DNA of 64,000 bases, taken from assembly GCA_020635495.1 (NCBI GenBank), contig JACJZQ010000016.1, forward strand, positions 1 through 64,000. Direction: 5' to 3'. Below are positions 25,729 to 35,009 of this stretch, piece by piece; position 1 is the stretch's first letter; every line of letters starts with the position of its first letter. Below the pieces are notes generated by a model, which saw nothing but the letters and a program-made list of their open reading frames with translations, was not told where the DNA came from and did not search any database. Source of the stretch: Flavobacteriales bacterium. GTDB lineage: Bacteria; Bacteroidota; Bacteroidia; UBA10329. Both the position numbers and the translations under genes were made by a program.

Positions 25729-27123
25729 TTAAAACCGAATACCCAGAACGGTTACATCATCTGTCTGCGGTTCCGTTCCTTTCCATTTTAAGAAACTCTT
25801 GGTAATGTTTTCCTCTTGCGTTTCTGAGCTCACACCAGCTTGTTTTTGAATAAGATTCAAAAAATTCTTTCGAAGGAATTTTTTGCCCTTTGGTCCTCCG
25901 AACTGGTCTTGGAAACCATCTGTAAAGAAGTATAGTTGATCTCCCTTTTGCAGCTCAATAGAGTGAGTGTCGAAATACTTTTCATCGCTTGTTATTAGCC
26001 CCCCCACGCTCGATTTTGAGGTGTTCAATTCTATGATAGAATCGTCTCGCAATACCAGTCCATAACCATAAGCACTGGCATACTCTAACCTATTTGATGA
26101 TGTATCTATCGATCCAAGAAATAGGTCCATGCCATCGTTAACTGCATCATCTGTCATCTCTTTTTTGACTAAAGTTGCCAAAGCAATGTCCATTTTCTTC
26201 AGGGCTTTTCCCGCTTCAGAAACACCATTTTCAACAATTATCTTGTTCAGTAAGCTGTTGGCTATCATGGACATCAAAGCTCCAGGAACTCCATGCCCGG
26301 TACAGTCCACTATGGCAAACCACGTTCTATCCTCTGTTTTGTGAATCCAATAGAAGTCGCCACTGATAACGTCTCGCGCAAGATGAATAAGAAACGAATC
26401 ATGAAAAGCATGTTTTACAGCACTTGCTGATGGTAGAATGGCTGCTTGAATACGCTTGGCATAGTTCATACTATCCACCAGATCCTTATTCATGATAGAC
26501 AATTGCATAGTGCGTTCCTCCACCTTGGTTTCAAGATGATCGTGTGCTTCTTTTAAGGCGCTTTCTCCTCGTATTACCTTCACTTTGTCCTGAATCTGAT
26601 CGGCAATTTCAATGGAGATGAACATGCCCAACATGCCTGCTAACGGAATGTATCCGACTCTGACAAGTAGATCGGCCAGATCGATGTTATTCTGAGGGTC
26701 TATAAAAAACACGCCCAAGTAAAGCAACAGATAAGCAAAGGCAGAAACCGCGGTTTCGAGCAACGAGTATCGCATGGCCACGGCAATAATGGATACATAC
26801 CAAATGATGTAGAAAGGAGAATCCATATAGCCTGTGGCGGTAATCCATAAAGCAATCAATAGTCCATCTCCAATGGTGGTGAAATAAATGCTGTGCAGAA
26901 AACGGAGCTTCTTGTAAATCTCAAACGCAACCATGATGGATGAGTAGGAGAGTGCAAGTACAATGATACCGATGGCAAAGTTGTCATATCCGGCATCTGA
27001 CCAACCGATGAGGTATACTACAGTATTGAAAATGGAAAGTATGAGACGCAGAATGGATACCCGCTTCTCAGCAGAAAACAGCTTTTCCTCTAAGGCCTTT
27101 TGTAAAAGTTGTTTCTCAGTCAA
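25729..27123 (-). CDS. Membrane-anchored SpoIIE-type (PP2C) protein phosphatase
   Basis: The 464-residue protein has an N-terminal membrane region of about six helices (about 23-180), a coiled-coil linker (about 185-215, ALKEAHDHLETKVEERTMQ), then MNYAKRIQAAILPS and a SpoIIE/PP2C catalytic domain (about 240-464). The metal-binding acidic residues are seen in VISGDFYWI and VDCTGHGVPGALMSMI, with YFFTDGFQDQFGG and TDDVTVLGIRF at the end. It would dephosphorylate a serine/threonine phosphoprotein such as an anti-sigma antagonist. The only plausible start is a TTG at 27123; a stop codon lies a short distance upstream in frame. Confidence 0.87.
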   Translation of the reverse strand: MTEKQLLQKALEEKLFSAEKRVSILRLILSIFNTVVYLIGWSDAGYDNFAIGIIVLALSYSSIMVAFEIYKKLRFLHSIYFTTIGDGLLIALWITATGYMDSPFYIIWYVSIIAVAMRYSLLETAVSAFAYLLLYLGVFFIDPQNNIDLADLLVRVGYIPLAGMLGMFISIEIADQIQDKVKVIRGESALKEAHDHLETKVEERTMQLSIMNKDLVDSMNYAKRIQAAILPSASAVKHAFHDSFLIHLARDVISGDFYWIHKTEDRTWFAIVDCTGHGVPGALMSMIANSLLNKIIVENGVSEAGKALKKMDIALATLVKKEMTDDAVNDGMDLFLGSIDTSSNRLEYASAYGYGLVLRDDSIIELNTSKSSVGGLITSDEKYFDTHSIELQKGDQLYFFTDGFQDQFGGPKGKKFLRKNFLNLIQKQAGVSSETQEENITKSFLKWKGTEPQTDDVTVLGIRF

Positions 27124-27129
27124 TTGGTT

Positions 27130-27146
27130 GCCGTTCGTAGAACGGC
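27130..27146. promoter_or_regulatory. Perfect hairpin in the leader of the phosphatase gene
   Basis: GCCGTTC and GAACGGC form a 7-pair stem with a 3-base loop, ending 7 bases before the TTG start of the phosphatase on the minus strand. No T-run follows on that strand. It could modulate translation or be an operator-like site; the function is not shown by sequence. Confidence 0.35.
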
Positions 27147-27261
27147 TACGCTTTTAAGAAACAATTGGTTTCGAACATCGACCAACGACCAAAGGAAGTG
27201 GTAACCGATCATATGAATGCGCAAGACGTGAGGAAATGCCGTTGATAACCACTTGATTTGC

Positions 27262-27735
27262 ATGGTGGCTGGAAACAAGATGGACAAATCTCAAGCAAAA
27301 AACCTTCTAACCAGTTTGAAGCGGGTAAAGCCGCGTCAATTGGACTCGCTTATGCATGATGCGCACGAGAAGGCCTTTTCTTGCATCGATTGCTTGGAGT
27401 GCGCCAATTGCTGCACAACCACCGGCCCGCTTTTAACAGACACCGACATTAAGCGCGTTTCCAAGCATCTGCGTATGAAAGACGCTGAGTTTGTGGAGCA
27501 GTACGTCCGTGTGGATGAGGATGGCGACCAAGTTTTTAAATCAATGCCTTGCCCATTTCTTGGTGCTGATAATTACTGTTCCATTTACGAACATAGACCG
27601 AAGGCATGTAGAGAATACCCGCACACGGACCGTGTGAAACAGCACCAATTACTCAAACTTCATCTGAAGAATGCAGAGATATGCCCTGCGGTTGATCAGG
27701 TTTTGGAGGATGTTAAGACCCGCTTAGAGTCCTAG
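27262..27735 (+). CDS. YkgJ family cysteine-cluster protein
   Basis: The 157-residue cytoplasmic protein contains the CxxC..CxxC cluster of the family: FSCIDCLECANCCTTTGP (about 37-54), MPCPFLGADNYCSIYEHRPKACREYP (about 96-122) and a later EICPAV. These cysteines are thought to bind zinc or an Fe-S centre; the family's function is not established. ATG 27262 and ATG 27280 are both possible starts, with the in-frame TTG at 27253 less likely. Its end overlaps the convergent sucB gene by 12 bases. Confidence 0.85.
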   Translation: MVAGNKMDKSQAKNLLTSLKRVKPRQLDSLMHDAHEKAFSCIDCLECANCCTTTGPLLTDTDIKRVSKHLRMKDAEFVEQYVRVDEDGDQVFKSMPCPFLGADNYCSIYEHRPKACREYPHTDRVKQHQLLKLHLKNAEICPAVDQVLEDVKTRLES

Positions 27736-28989
27736 AAGAACCTCCTCGCCCGTCTTACCACCAAATAGCATGGTAGCAGGGTTTTCGAGCATGTTCTTCA
27801 CTTTCACTAAGAACGAAACAGATTCTTTTCCGTCAATGATTCTGTGATCATAGCTCAACGCGAGGTACATCATTGGACGAGCAACGATCTGCCCGTCTTC
27901 CACAACCGCACGCTCTACGATATTGTGCATTCCAAGGATGGCGCTCTGCGGTGGGTTGATTATCGGGGTGCTCATCATCGAACCGAAAACACCACCATTG
28001 GTAATGGTGAATGTTCCGCCCGTCATGTCTTCAACGCTGATTTTTCCATCGCGTGCTTTGATGGCCAAACGCTTGATCTCAGCCTCAATTTCGGCCAGAC
28101 TCATCTGTTCTGCATTGCGCACAACGGGAACCATCAAACCTTTCGGGGAGCTGACAGCGATACCAATGTCACAGTAATCATGGTAAACCAATTCCTGACC
28201 ATCGATCATCGCGTTCACCGCTGGGAAATGGTACAATGCTTCGGTCACCGCCTTGGTGAAGAAACTCATGAAACCGAGATTCACTCCGTGAGAATCTGCA
28301 AACTGACTCTTGTACTTGTTGCGGAGATCCATAATCGGCTTCATGTTCACCTCGTTGAACGTGGTAAGCATGGCCGTTTCGTTCTTCACAGAAACCAAGC
28401 GCTCAGCCACCTTTCTGCGCAGCATGCTCATCTTCTCTCTGCGCTGGTCACGTCCACCAGCCCAACTCTGTTCTGCATCGCCCAACGCAAATCCTGAAGA
28501 CATGGCATTCAACACATCCTGCTTGGTAATGCGGCCGTCTTTGCCAGTTGCTTTCACCTGGTTGGCAGCAATACCATTCTCCGACATCATTTTCTTAGCC
28601 GCTGGAGAAGGCGTTCCGCTTGCGTAAGAGTCAGCCTTTGCTGCAACAGGCTCTTTCTTTTCCTCCTTGGCAGGGGCAGCTTCTTGCTTAACCGGAGCTG
28701 GCTCTGGGGCCTTTTCTGCTTTCGGAGCTGCACCACCAGCGGGTGCTTTTGCATCCGTATCGATGGTTGCAATTACGCCACCAACGTTTACAGCATCACC
28801 TTCGGCAACTTTCCAAGTAATGGTTCCAGCCTGATCGGCAGGAATGGCCAATGTGGCCTTGTCGGAATCAACTTCACAGATCTCCTCATCAAGGAAAACG
28901 TAATCGCCATCTTCCTTCAGAAGAGTTGCGATTTCTACTTCGGTGATCGATTCTCCAGGACTCGGAACGGTAATTTCTACAATTGGCAT
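27724..28989 (-). CDS. sucB: 2-oxoglutarate dehydrogenase E2 (dihydrolipoyl succinyltransferase)
   Basis: The 421-residue enzyme transfers the succinyl group to CoA. Domains in order are lipoyl (1-76, lipoylated Lys44 in EVDSDKATLAIPA), an alanine/proline/lysine-rich linker (about 77-118), the E3-binding domain (about 122-158, GTPSPAAKKMMSENGI, GKDGRITKQDVL) and the catalytic CAT domain with the HxxxDG motif (His382, Asp386 in YDHRIIDGKESV). The N-terminus MPIVEITVPSPGESITEVEIA is the OGDH-type rather than pyruvate-type E2. It is 18 bases downstream of sucA and co-transcribed with it. Confidence 0.96.
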   Translation of the reverse strand: MPIVEITVPSPGESITEVEIATLLKEDGDYVFLDEEICEVDSDKATLAIPADQAGTITWKVAEGDAVNVGGVIATIDTDAKAPAGGAAPKAEKAPEPAPVKQEAAPAKEEKKEPVAAKADSYASGTPSPAAKKMMSENGIAANQVKATGKDGRITKQDVLNAMSSGFALGDAEQSWAGGRDQRREKMSMLRRKVAERLVSVKNETAMLTTFNEVNMKPIMDLRNKYKSQFADSHGVNLGFMSFFTKAVTEALYHFPAVNAMIDGQELVYHDYCDIGIAVSSPKGLMVPVVRNAEQMSLAEIEAEIKRLAIKARDGKISVEDMTGGTFTITNGGVFGSMMSTPIINPPQSAILGMHNIVERAVVEDGQIVARPMMYLALSYDHRIIDGKESVSFLVKVKNMLENPATMLFGGKTGEEVLLGL

Positions 28990-29007
28990 GCCTTTGTTTT
29001 TGTATGG

Positions 29008-31743
29008 TTAGGCGGTTACCGCAATCTCGGCAAACGCTTGTTCTATCAATTTTGCTTGTTCTGCACGATGGCGCTGACCCGAGCCTGTTGCCGGAGCACC
29101 AGAAGCTGGTCGGGAAACAATCTCAAGATCGACCTGACGCAACTTACGTAGTAGATGCGACCACGCACCCATGTTGGATGGCTCTTCTTGAACCCAAACC
29201 CAAGATGCGTTGGCGTACTTTTTCTGCAATTCAGCAATCTGCTTTCTCGGTAGCGGATCCAATTGCTCCAATCGGACAATGGCTACTTCTTCCGCATTCA
29301 GTTCTTCTTTCTTTTCTAGAAGATCGTAGTACACTTTTCCGCTACAAAGAAGCACACGCGTTACCTTTTTGGCGTTGGCCGTTGGGTCATCCATCACCTC
29401 TTGGAAATGCCCTTTTGCAAGTTCCTTGATGGATGAAACGCAACGCGGATGGCGCAACAGACTCTTTGGAGTGAAGACAACCAGCGGTTTGCGGAATTCG
29501 CGCTTCATTTGGCGTCTCAACACGTGGAAGAAGTTGGCTGGTGTAGAGCAATTGACGATCTGCATGTTGTCGTCTGCGCAAAGCTGTAAGAAACGCTCCA
29601 TTCTTGCGCTACTGTGCTCAGCACCCATTCCTTCGTAGCCGTGTGGTAGAAGCATCACAATTCCATTCATGCCTTTCCATTTCTCCTCTGCGGAAGAGAT
29701 GAATTGGTCGATGATGATCTGCGCGCCATTGTTAAAATCACCGAACTGCGCCTCCCAAATTGGAAGACAATTCGGGCATCCGAACGCGTAGCCGTAATCG
29801 AAACCGAGAACGGCATATTCCGAAAGCAATGAGTTGTAAATGAAGAAATCGCCCTGTCCGTCTCCGAGATGATCCAACGGAACATACTCAGCACCTGTAT
29901 CTTCAAGTTTCAGAACTGCGTGGCGATGAGAGAACGTTCCTCGCTCAACATCCTGACCTGAGATTCGCACTTCGTGCCCTTCCTTGAGCAATGAACCGTA
30001 AGCCAAAAGCTCGGCCATTCCCCAGTCCAGTTTATCGGTCTCAAAGACCATGGTCTCACGGTCTTTCAGAATCTTCTGCATTTTGCGGAAAACCTTGATG
30101 TCCTTTGGAACGGAGGTAATCACTTTCGCAATATCCTTCAGGGTTTTCTCTGCAACACCCGTCTCCAGCGAAGTCTCGAAATCTTCCTTCTTGGCAAAAC
30201 GGTAGCCTTTCCAAGTATCTTCCAAGAACTGCGTTACCGTTGCCTTTTGAATCTCTTTTGCCTCTATCAAACGTTCTTGCAGCATATCGCTGAACTCCTG
30301 TTCCATAGACTTGACCAGATCGGCTCCCACTAGACCAGAGGAGGTCAGTTTCTTCGCATAGATCGACAATGGATTCGGATGCTTCGCGATGATGTCGTAG
30401 AGGTTTGGCTGCGTGAAACGAGGCTCATCGCCTTCGTTGTGGCCGTATCTGCGGTAGCACAGCAGATCCACAAACACATCGCTTTTGAATGTTTGACGGA
30501 ATTTCATGGCCATGCGCATGGTGTGTGCCACTGCCTCGGCATCGTCTCCATTCACGTGGAAAACCGGAGCGTGTGTCACCTTGGCCACATCCGTGCAGTA
30601 TATGCTCGAACGGCCATCGGTGTAGTTGGTGGTAAAACCAACTTGGTTGTTGATGACGATATGAATGGTTCCACCTGTTTTGTAGCCGTCCAATCTGGCC
30701 ATCTGCACCAATTCGTAAACCACACCTTGGCCAGCAATTGCCGCATCGCCATGGATAAGAATTGGACACAATTTGCTGTCGTCTCCCTTGAATTTACGGT
30801 CGATCTTGGCTCTTGAAATTCCTTCAACCACTGGCCCAACCGCCTCCAAGTGAGATGGGTTCGGGCATAGGTTCATCTTCACATCCTTGCCATTGTCGCA
30901 GGTCATGTAAGATGTGTAACCCATGTGGTATTTCACATCGCCTTCAATGTCAGCGTCTTCGTAGTCTTTACCTTCAAATTCTGAGAAGATTTCCTTGTAG
31001 GTCTTGTTCAGAATGTTGGCCAATACGTTCAATCGGCCACGGTGTGCCATACCGATAACGAACTCCTCAATTCCTAGAACAGCGCCTTCTTCCACCACCA
31101 TGTCCAAGGCCGGAATCAGTGATTCTGCTCCTTCCAACGAGAAACGTTTTTGGCCTGTGAACTTCTTACCCAGGAACTCTTCAAAAAGCACAGCCTGACT
31201 CAATTTCTTGAGCACCTGCTTCTTTTCTTCAAGAGAGAAATTAGGCTGATTCTTGTTGCTTTCCAGCAGGTTCTGCATCCAACCCACAACCTCTGGTCTG
31301 CGCATGTACATGTACTCCACGCCAATGCTTTCGCAGTAGGTCTTCTCCAGATGCTCGATGATGTCTTTGAGCGTTGCTGGACCGATTCCGATCATGGTTC
31401 CAGCACGGAAAGTGGTGTTCAGGTCGTCATCGCTTAGCTCAAAATTCTCCTTGGCAAGCGTTGGTGCATATTTTCTTCGCTCACGAACGGGATTCGTTCG
31501 TGTAAAAAGATGTCCGTTCTTGCGGTAACCCTCAATCAGGTTGATCACATCAAACTCCTTCTTCACGTTAGCCGGAATACCAAAGTTGGCATCATCCTGA
31601 TCGTAAAGCTGTTCGGCAAAGTCGAAGCCGGCAAAAAACTGCTGCCAGTCTTCGCTTACTGAATTGGGGTCTGATTTGTAAGATTGATAAAGATGTTCCA
31701 CCGCGGAAACATCCATGTTTGAGAGGTACGAGAACTTATCCAT
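29008..31743 (-). CDS. sucA: 2-oxoglutarate dehydrogenase E1
   Basis: This 911-residue thiamine-diphosphate enzyme decarboxylates 2-oxoglutarate in the TCA cycle. It shows the N-terminal E2-interacting stretch (MDKFSYLSNMDVSAVEHLYQSYKSDPNSV), VIGMAHRGRLNVLANIL, the ThDP-binding GDAAIAGQGVVYELVQMARLDGYKTGGTIHIVINNQVGFTT, RRYGHNEGDEP, and C-terminal FIYNSLLSEYAVLGFDYGYA and LPHGYEGMGAEHSSARMERFLQL. Length and motifs are canonical. The E3 subunit is not in this window. Confidence 0.97.
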   Translation of the reverse strand: MDKFSYLSNMDVSAVEHLYQSYKSDPNSVSEDWQQFFAGFDFAEQLYDQDDANFGIPANVKKEFDVINLIEGYRKNGHLFTRTNPVRERRKYAPTLAKENFELSDDDLNTTFRAGTMIGIGPATLKDIIEHLEKTYCESIGVEYMYMRRPEVVGWMQNLLESNKNQPNFSLEEKKQVLKKLSQAVLFEEFLGKKFTGQKRFSLEGAESLIPALDMVVEEGAVLGIEEFVIGMAHRGRLNVLANILNKTYKEIFSEFEGKDYEDADIEGDVKYHMGYTSYMTCDNGKDVKMNLCPNPSHLEAVGPVVEGISRAKIDRKFKGDDSKLCPILIHGDAAIAGQGVVYELVQMARLDGYKTGGTIHIVINNQVGFTTNYTDGRSSIYCTDVAKVTHAPVFHVNGDDAEAVAHTMRMAMKFRQTFKSDVFVDLLCYRRYGHNEGDEPRFTQPNLYDIIAKHPNPLSIYAKKLTSSGLVGADLVKSMEQEFSDMLQERLIEAKEIQKATVTQFLEDTWKGYRFAKKEDFETSLETGVAEKTLKDIAKVITSVPKDIKVFRKMQKILKDRETMVFETDKLDWGMAELLAYGSLLKEGHEVRISGQDVERGTFSHRHAVLKLEDTGAEYVPLDHLGDGQGDFFIYNSLLSEYAVLGFDYGYAFGCPNCLPIWEAQFGDFNNGAQIIIDQFISSAEEKWKGMNGIVMLLPHGYEGMGAEHSSARMERFLQLCADDNMQIVNCSTPANFFHVLRRQMKREFRKPLVVFTPKSLLRHPRCVSSIKELAKGHFQEVMDDPTANAKKVTRVLLCSGKVYYDLLEKKEELNAEEVAIVRLEQLDPLPRKQIAELQKKYANASWVWVQEEPSNMGAWSHLLRKLRQVDLEIVSRPASGAPATGSGQRHRAEQAKLIEQAFAEIAVTA

Positions 31744-31778
31744 TAGTGGACTTAGGTGTACTTATTGAGTGGTTTGCG

Positions 31779-31786
31779 CAAAAATA
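31779..31786 (-). promoter_or_regulatory. -7 promoter element of the sucAB operon
   Basis: On the minus strand TATTTTTG fits TAnnTTTG, 35 bases upstream of the sucA ATG. No clear TTG is present at the -33 distance. The remaining bases between 31744 and 31836 hold nothing else I can name. Confidence 0.45.
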
Positions 31787-31836
31787 CGATTATCAGTTCG
31801 GGTTAAGAACAGAATAACTACATGTTAACAACCACT

Positions 31837-32214
31837 TTATGGCAGTTGTTTTCCAGAATAATGCATTCGGATCACCACCTTTTGCAGTTCGCGTTTCAAA
31901 ATGAGGTCGGTGAGTTCTTGAATGGCGTCAATGCGTTCCTCTTTCCCAAATAGAATTTCTCTCACTTTTCGTTCGTTAAGGTCGATGCCGTAAATGAGGT
32001 TCCAGAATTTTTCGGTCTGATTCTCTAGCATGTACTCGATCACAGGCTTGAGCTGGTCGGTCAATTCTCGATAGGCTGTCTCGCCCTCGCCCGAAAATTC
32101 AACATCAAAGCCCTGTAGGCGGAAATCCTTGTTGATCTGATTGACAACTTCCTGAAGTAGCCAAACACTTTGCTCATATCGTTGGTAATCTGACGGAGAG
32201 AGCGGCAGATCCAT
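31837..32214 (-). CDS. Conserved-looking hypothetical protein, 125 residues
   Basis: I do not recognise this family. The protein is small, acidic, rich in leucine and glutamate, without signal peptide, membrane segment or cysteine, and predicted mostly helical. Its ATG directly follows the stop codon of the polyprenyl synthetase gene (TAG then ATG), so the two are tightly coupled in translation. That supports it being real and suggests a role near isoprenoid or surface-glycan synthesis, but no function can be assigned. Confidence 0.65.
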   Translation of the reverse strand: MDLPLSPSDYQRYEQSVWLLQEVVNQINKDFRLQGFDVEFSGEGETAYRELTDQLKPVIEYMLENQTEKFWNLIYGIDLNERKVREILFGKEERIDAIQELTDLILKRELQKVVIRMHYSGKQLP

Positions 32215-33186
32215 CTAAGATTCTCTGTGCATTAAAGACCTGCTGAAGTCCAGAAGGACAGACTTCCACTTTTCATTGGCGCCTACCTTTTCCAAGGCTG
32301 CAATTCCTGTGTTGAAGTAACGCCACATTCTTTCCTCAGCCAGTTCTCTCACGTTCAATTCATCATAAATGGACGTGACCCCTTCAACTTTATCGGTACT
32401 GGAATTTGAACTGGAGATCCAATCTGCCAAGACCTCCTCCGTTTTGCCAGTTGCCAGTTCTTGCGCCTTCAAAAGCAAGAAGGTTTTCTTGTTGGCCAAG
32501 ATGTCTCCACCTTTCTGTTTTCCTACTTTTTTGCTTTCTCCGAATACATCCAGAATATCGTCTTGCAGCTGAAACGCAATACCGCAATTAAGACCGAAAT
32601 CGTAAAGCGCTTGAGCCTGATCTTCTGACGCTCCTCCGGTCAACGCCCCGATCTTAAGACTCGCTCCTAACAGAACGGCCGTTTTGAGTGTTATCATGTG
32701 TAGATAATCATCGATCGAGACGTCATTTCGCTGTTCAAAATCCATGTCCAACTGCTGGCCTTCGCATATCTCCAAAGCCGTTTTGTTGAACAGGTCTAGA
32801 ATTGGTAGGATTACGTTCTTGTCTGTTTGAAGCAACTCCTGATAGGCCTTGATAAATATGGCATCGCCAGAAAGGATGGCCACATTGGGATCCCATTGTT
32901 CGTAAACCGAGGGTTTTCCGCGTCTTACGGGCGCTTCGTCCATTATATCGTCATGGACCAATGTAAAGTTGTGGAACAACTCAACTCCAAGCGCTGGATG
33001 AATGGCATTGGAAATATCTTCAGAAAACAGCTTGCAACCCAGCAGAACCAGCACAGGTCGCATTCGTTTACCTCCGTTTTCTAACGTATAGCGTACAGGC
33101 TGATAAAGTTTGGCAGGTTGTTCCGGTAGTTGAAGATTGCTCAGAGCCTTTTCAAGCTCCTCTCTCAATGCCAGAATCTGTTCCAT
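32215..33186 (-). CDS. Trans-polyprenyl diphosphate synthase
   Basis: The 323-residue enzyme elongates allylic diphosphates with isopentenyl diphosphate. Both aspartate-rich motifs are present: FARM in LVHDDIMDEAPVRRGKPSV and SARM in FQLQDDILDVFGE, with GGKRMRPVL at the substrate pocket and CEGQQLDMDFE between. Chain length (farnesyl, geranylgeranyl or longer) is set by residues before FARM (ELFHNFTLVHDD), which do not decide it by eye. It overlaps the epimerase stop by one base (TAATG) and may feed quinone or carrier-lipid synthesis. Confidence 0.93.
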   Translation of the reverse strand: MEQILALREELEKALSNLQLPEQPAKLYQPVRYTLENGGKRMRPVLVLLGCKLFSEDISNAIHPALGVELFHNFTLVHDDIMDEAPVRRGKPSVYEQWDPNVAILSGDAIFIKAYQELLQTDKNVILPILDLFNKTALEICEGQQLDMDFEQRNDVSIDDYLHMITLKTAVLLGASLKIGALTGGASEDQAQALYDFGLNCGIAFQLQDDILDVFGESKKVGKQKGGDILANKKTFLLLKAQELATGKTEEVLADWISSSNSSTDKVEGVTSIYDELNVRELAEERMWRYFNTGIAALEKVGANEKWKSVLLDFSRSLMHRES

Positions 33187-34148
33187 TAGATCAAAGAAAT
33201 GAACTGACCGTGCTGAATTACTTCCTTCAGGCCATCTTCCAAAGTTGTTACTTCTCGGTTGAGCAACGTTTTCATCTTGCTGGTATCCGGCAATCTTCTG
33301 GTCATATCGCCTTCCTCCAATGCCGGCAGATGTATGACCTTAGATTTTGAGCCTGTTACCTTGATGATGATGTTGGCCAATTCGAGAATCGGTACTTCAA
33401 TGTTACCTCCAATGTTCACCACATCGTTCACATACATGTCATTGTAAAACGCGGCCACACAGGCATCCACATTGTCATTGATGAAGCAGAAAGTCCGTGT
33501 TTGAGAGCCGTCTCCATAAATGGTGATGTTCTCGTTCTGAAGTGCCATGGAAAGGAACCTTGAGATAACGAATTCCTTGCTCTGCTTTGGTCCGTAAGTG
33601 TTGAAGAAACGGAAAATGGTGTACTCCAACCCGAATTCTCTTTCGTACGATTTTAGATAAGCTTCCCCAACATTCTTTACAATAGCGTAAGGCAATCTGG
33701 AGTTGAGTGGCGTGGTGTGCTCGTTCTGCGGGAACTCCACAGGTTCTCCGTAAACCTCAGACGAACTAGAATAATAGACCCGTTTAACTCCCGTGTTCTT
33801 GCTCAAGGAAAGAATGTTGTCGATTCCGGTAATGTCTGCCAGAACCATGACCGGGTTCTGGAGCGTACGCTTAACACCAACCACGGCTGCGTAATGGAAC
33901 ACGTAATCGAACGTGTAGGCATAGAATACGCTTGAAATGTCCTTGTAATTGTTTGCATCGCACTTAATGAACCTGAGGTTGTTGTGCTCTGAGGTTGGGA
34001 CTTTCTTGATGGATCCGGTAAGCAGACTGTCTACAATTACCACGTAATTCTCTGGGTCTTTTGCCAGTTTTTCTGCAACTGCCGACCCAATGAATCCTGC
34101 TCCTCCTGTAACCAGGATCTTGTTCTTGATCTGTGCTGGATATTTCAT
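33186..34148 (-). CDS. NAD-dependent sugar-nucleotide epimerase/dehydratase (extended SDR)
   Basis: The 320-residue protein has the Rossmann glycine motif GGAGFIG (about 15-21), an aspartate at VIVDSLLTG for NAD specificity, the catalytic YSSSSEVYG serine region and the Tyr-x-x-x-Lys in LPYAIVKNVGE. FRFFNTYGPKQ and YGDGSQTRTFCFINDNVDA are typical of UDP-glucose/UDP-glucuronate type epimerases and decarboxylases. The exact substrate cannot be told. It lies between rfbA and the polyprenyl synthetase in one leftward operon with one-base spacing, so a nucleotide-sugar role is consistent. Confidence 0.87.
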   Translation of the reverse strand: MKYPAQIKNKILVTGGAGFIGSAVAEKLAKDPENYVVIVDSLLTGSIKKVPTSEHNNLRFIKCDANNYKDISSVFYAYTFDYVFHYAAVVGVKRTLQNPVMVLADITGIDNILSLSKNTGVKRVYYSSSSEVYGEPVEFPQNEHTTPLNSRLPYAIVKNVGEAYLKSYEREFGLEYTIFRFFNTYGPKQSKEFVISRFLSMALQNENITIYGDGSQTRTFCFINDNVDACVAAFYNDMYVNDVVNIGGNIEVPILELANIIIKVTGSKSKVIHLPALEEGDMTRRLPDTSKMKTLLNREVTTLEDGLKEVIQHGQFISLI

Positions 34149-35009
34149 CTATTTCAAGAGTTTCATTAGGTAATCACCGTATCCGCTTTTCTGCAATGGT
34201 TCAGCAATTTTGCGCAGCTGATCAGCATCAATAAAACCACCTCTGTAGGCAACCTCTTCAATACAACCAATGGCCAAACCTTGCCTATCTTCAATGGTCT
34301 GCACGTACTGACTCGCCTGCATCAGCGAGGCAAACGTACCCGTATCCAGCCAAGCGGTTCCTCGTCCAAGAAGTCCAACTTTCAGCTTTCCTTTTGAGAG
34401 ATACTCCTTGTTCACATCCGTTATCTCATACTCACCTCTCGCGCTTGGCTTCAGGTTCTTGGCAATTTCCACCACAGAATTATCGTAGAAATACAACCCG
34501 GGAACTGCGTAGTTTGATTTTGGATTCGCTGGTTTCTCCTCAATCGTAAGCGCTCTGAAGTCATCATCGAATTCAACAACGCCATAGCGTTCTGGATCAC
34601 TAACGTGGTATGCGAATACCACACCTCCTTCTGGGTCGTTGTTCGAACGAAGCGTGCGTTCCAAACCATGTCCGTAAAAGATGTTGTCTCCAAGCACAAG
34701 AGCAACTTTATCGTCTCCAATAAACTCTTCGCCAATTACAAATGCTTGGGCAAGTCCATTTGGCACTTCCTGCACTTTGTAGGAGAATTTGCAGCCAATT
34801 TGCTCACCGGTTCCCAGCAGTCGCTCAAAGTTTGGAAGGTCTTGCGGTGTTGAGATGATCAAGATCTCGCGGATACCGGCCAGCATAAGCACGCTCAGCG
34901 GATAGTAGATCATGGGCTTGTTGTAAACAGGCATCAGCTGCTTGCTTACTGCCAACGTAAGAGGATGCAATCTTGTGCCAGATCCTCCAGCGAGTATTAT
35001 TCCTTTCAT
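34149..35009 (-). CDS. rfbA: Glucose-1-phosphate thymidylyltransferase
   Basis: The 286-residue enzyme makes dTDP-glucose, the first step of dTDP-rhamnose and related sugars. It shows MKGIILAGGSGTRLHPLT with the nucleotide-binding GxGxR, KQLMPVYNKPMIYYPL, the catalytic ALVLGDNIFYGHG and TIEEKPANPKSNYAVPGLYFYD. All are diagnostic for RmlA. rfbB, rfbC and rfbD are not adjacent here. Its start overlaps the preceding MMPL gene end by four bases (ATGA). Confidence 0.96.
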   Translation of the reverse strand: MKGIILAGGSGTRLHPLTLAVSKQLMPVYNKPMIYYPLSVLMLAGIREILIISTPQDLPNFERLLGTGEQIGCKFSYKVQEVPNGLAQAFVIGEEFIGDDKVALVLGDNIFYGHGLERTLRSNNDPEGGVVFAYHVSDPERYGVVEFDDDFRALTIEEKPANPKSNYAVPGLYFYDNSVVEIAKNLKPSARGEYEITDVNKEYLSKGKLKVGLLGRGTAWLDTGTFASLMQASQYVQTIEDRQGLAIGCIEEVAYRGGFIDADQLRKIAEPLQKSGYGDYLMKLLK

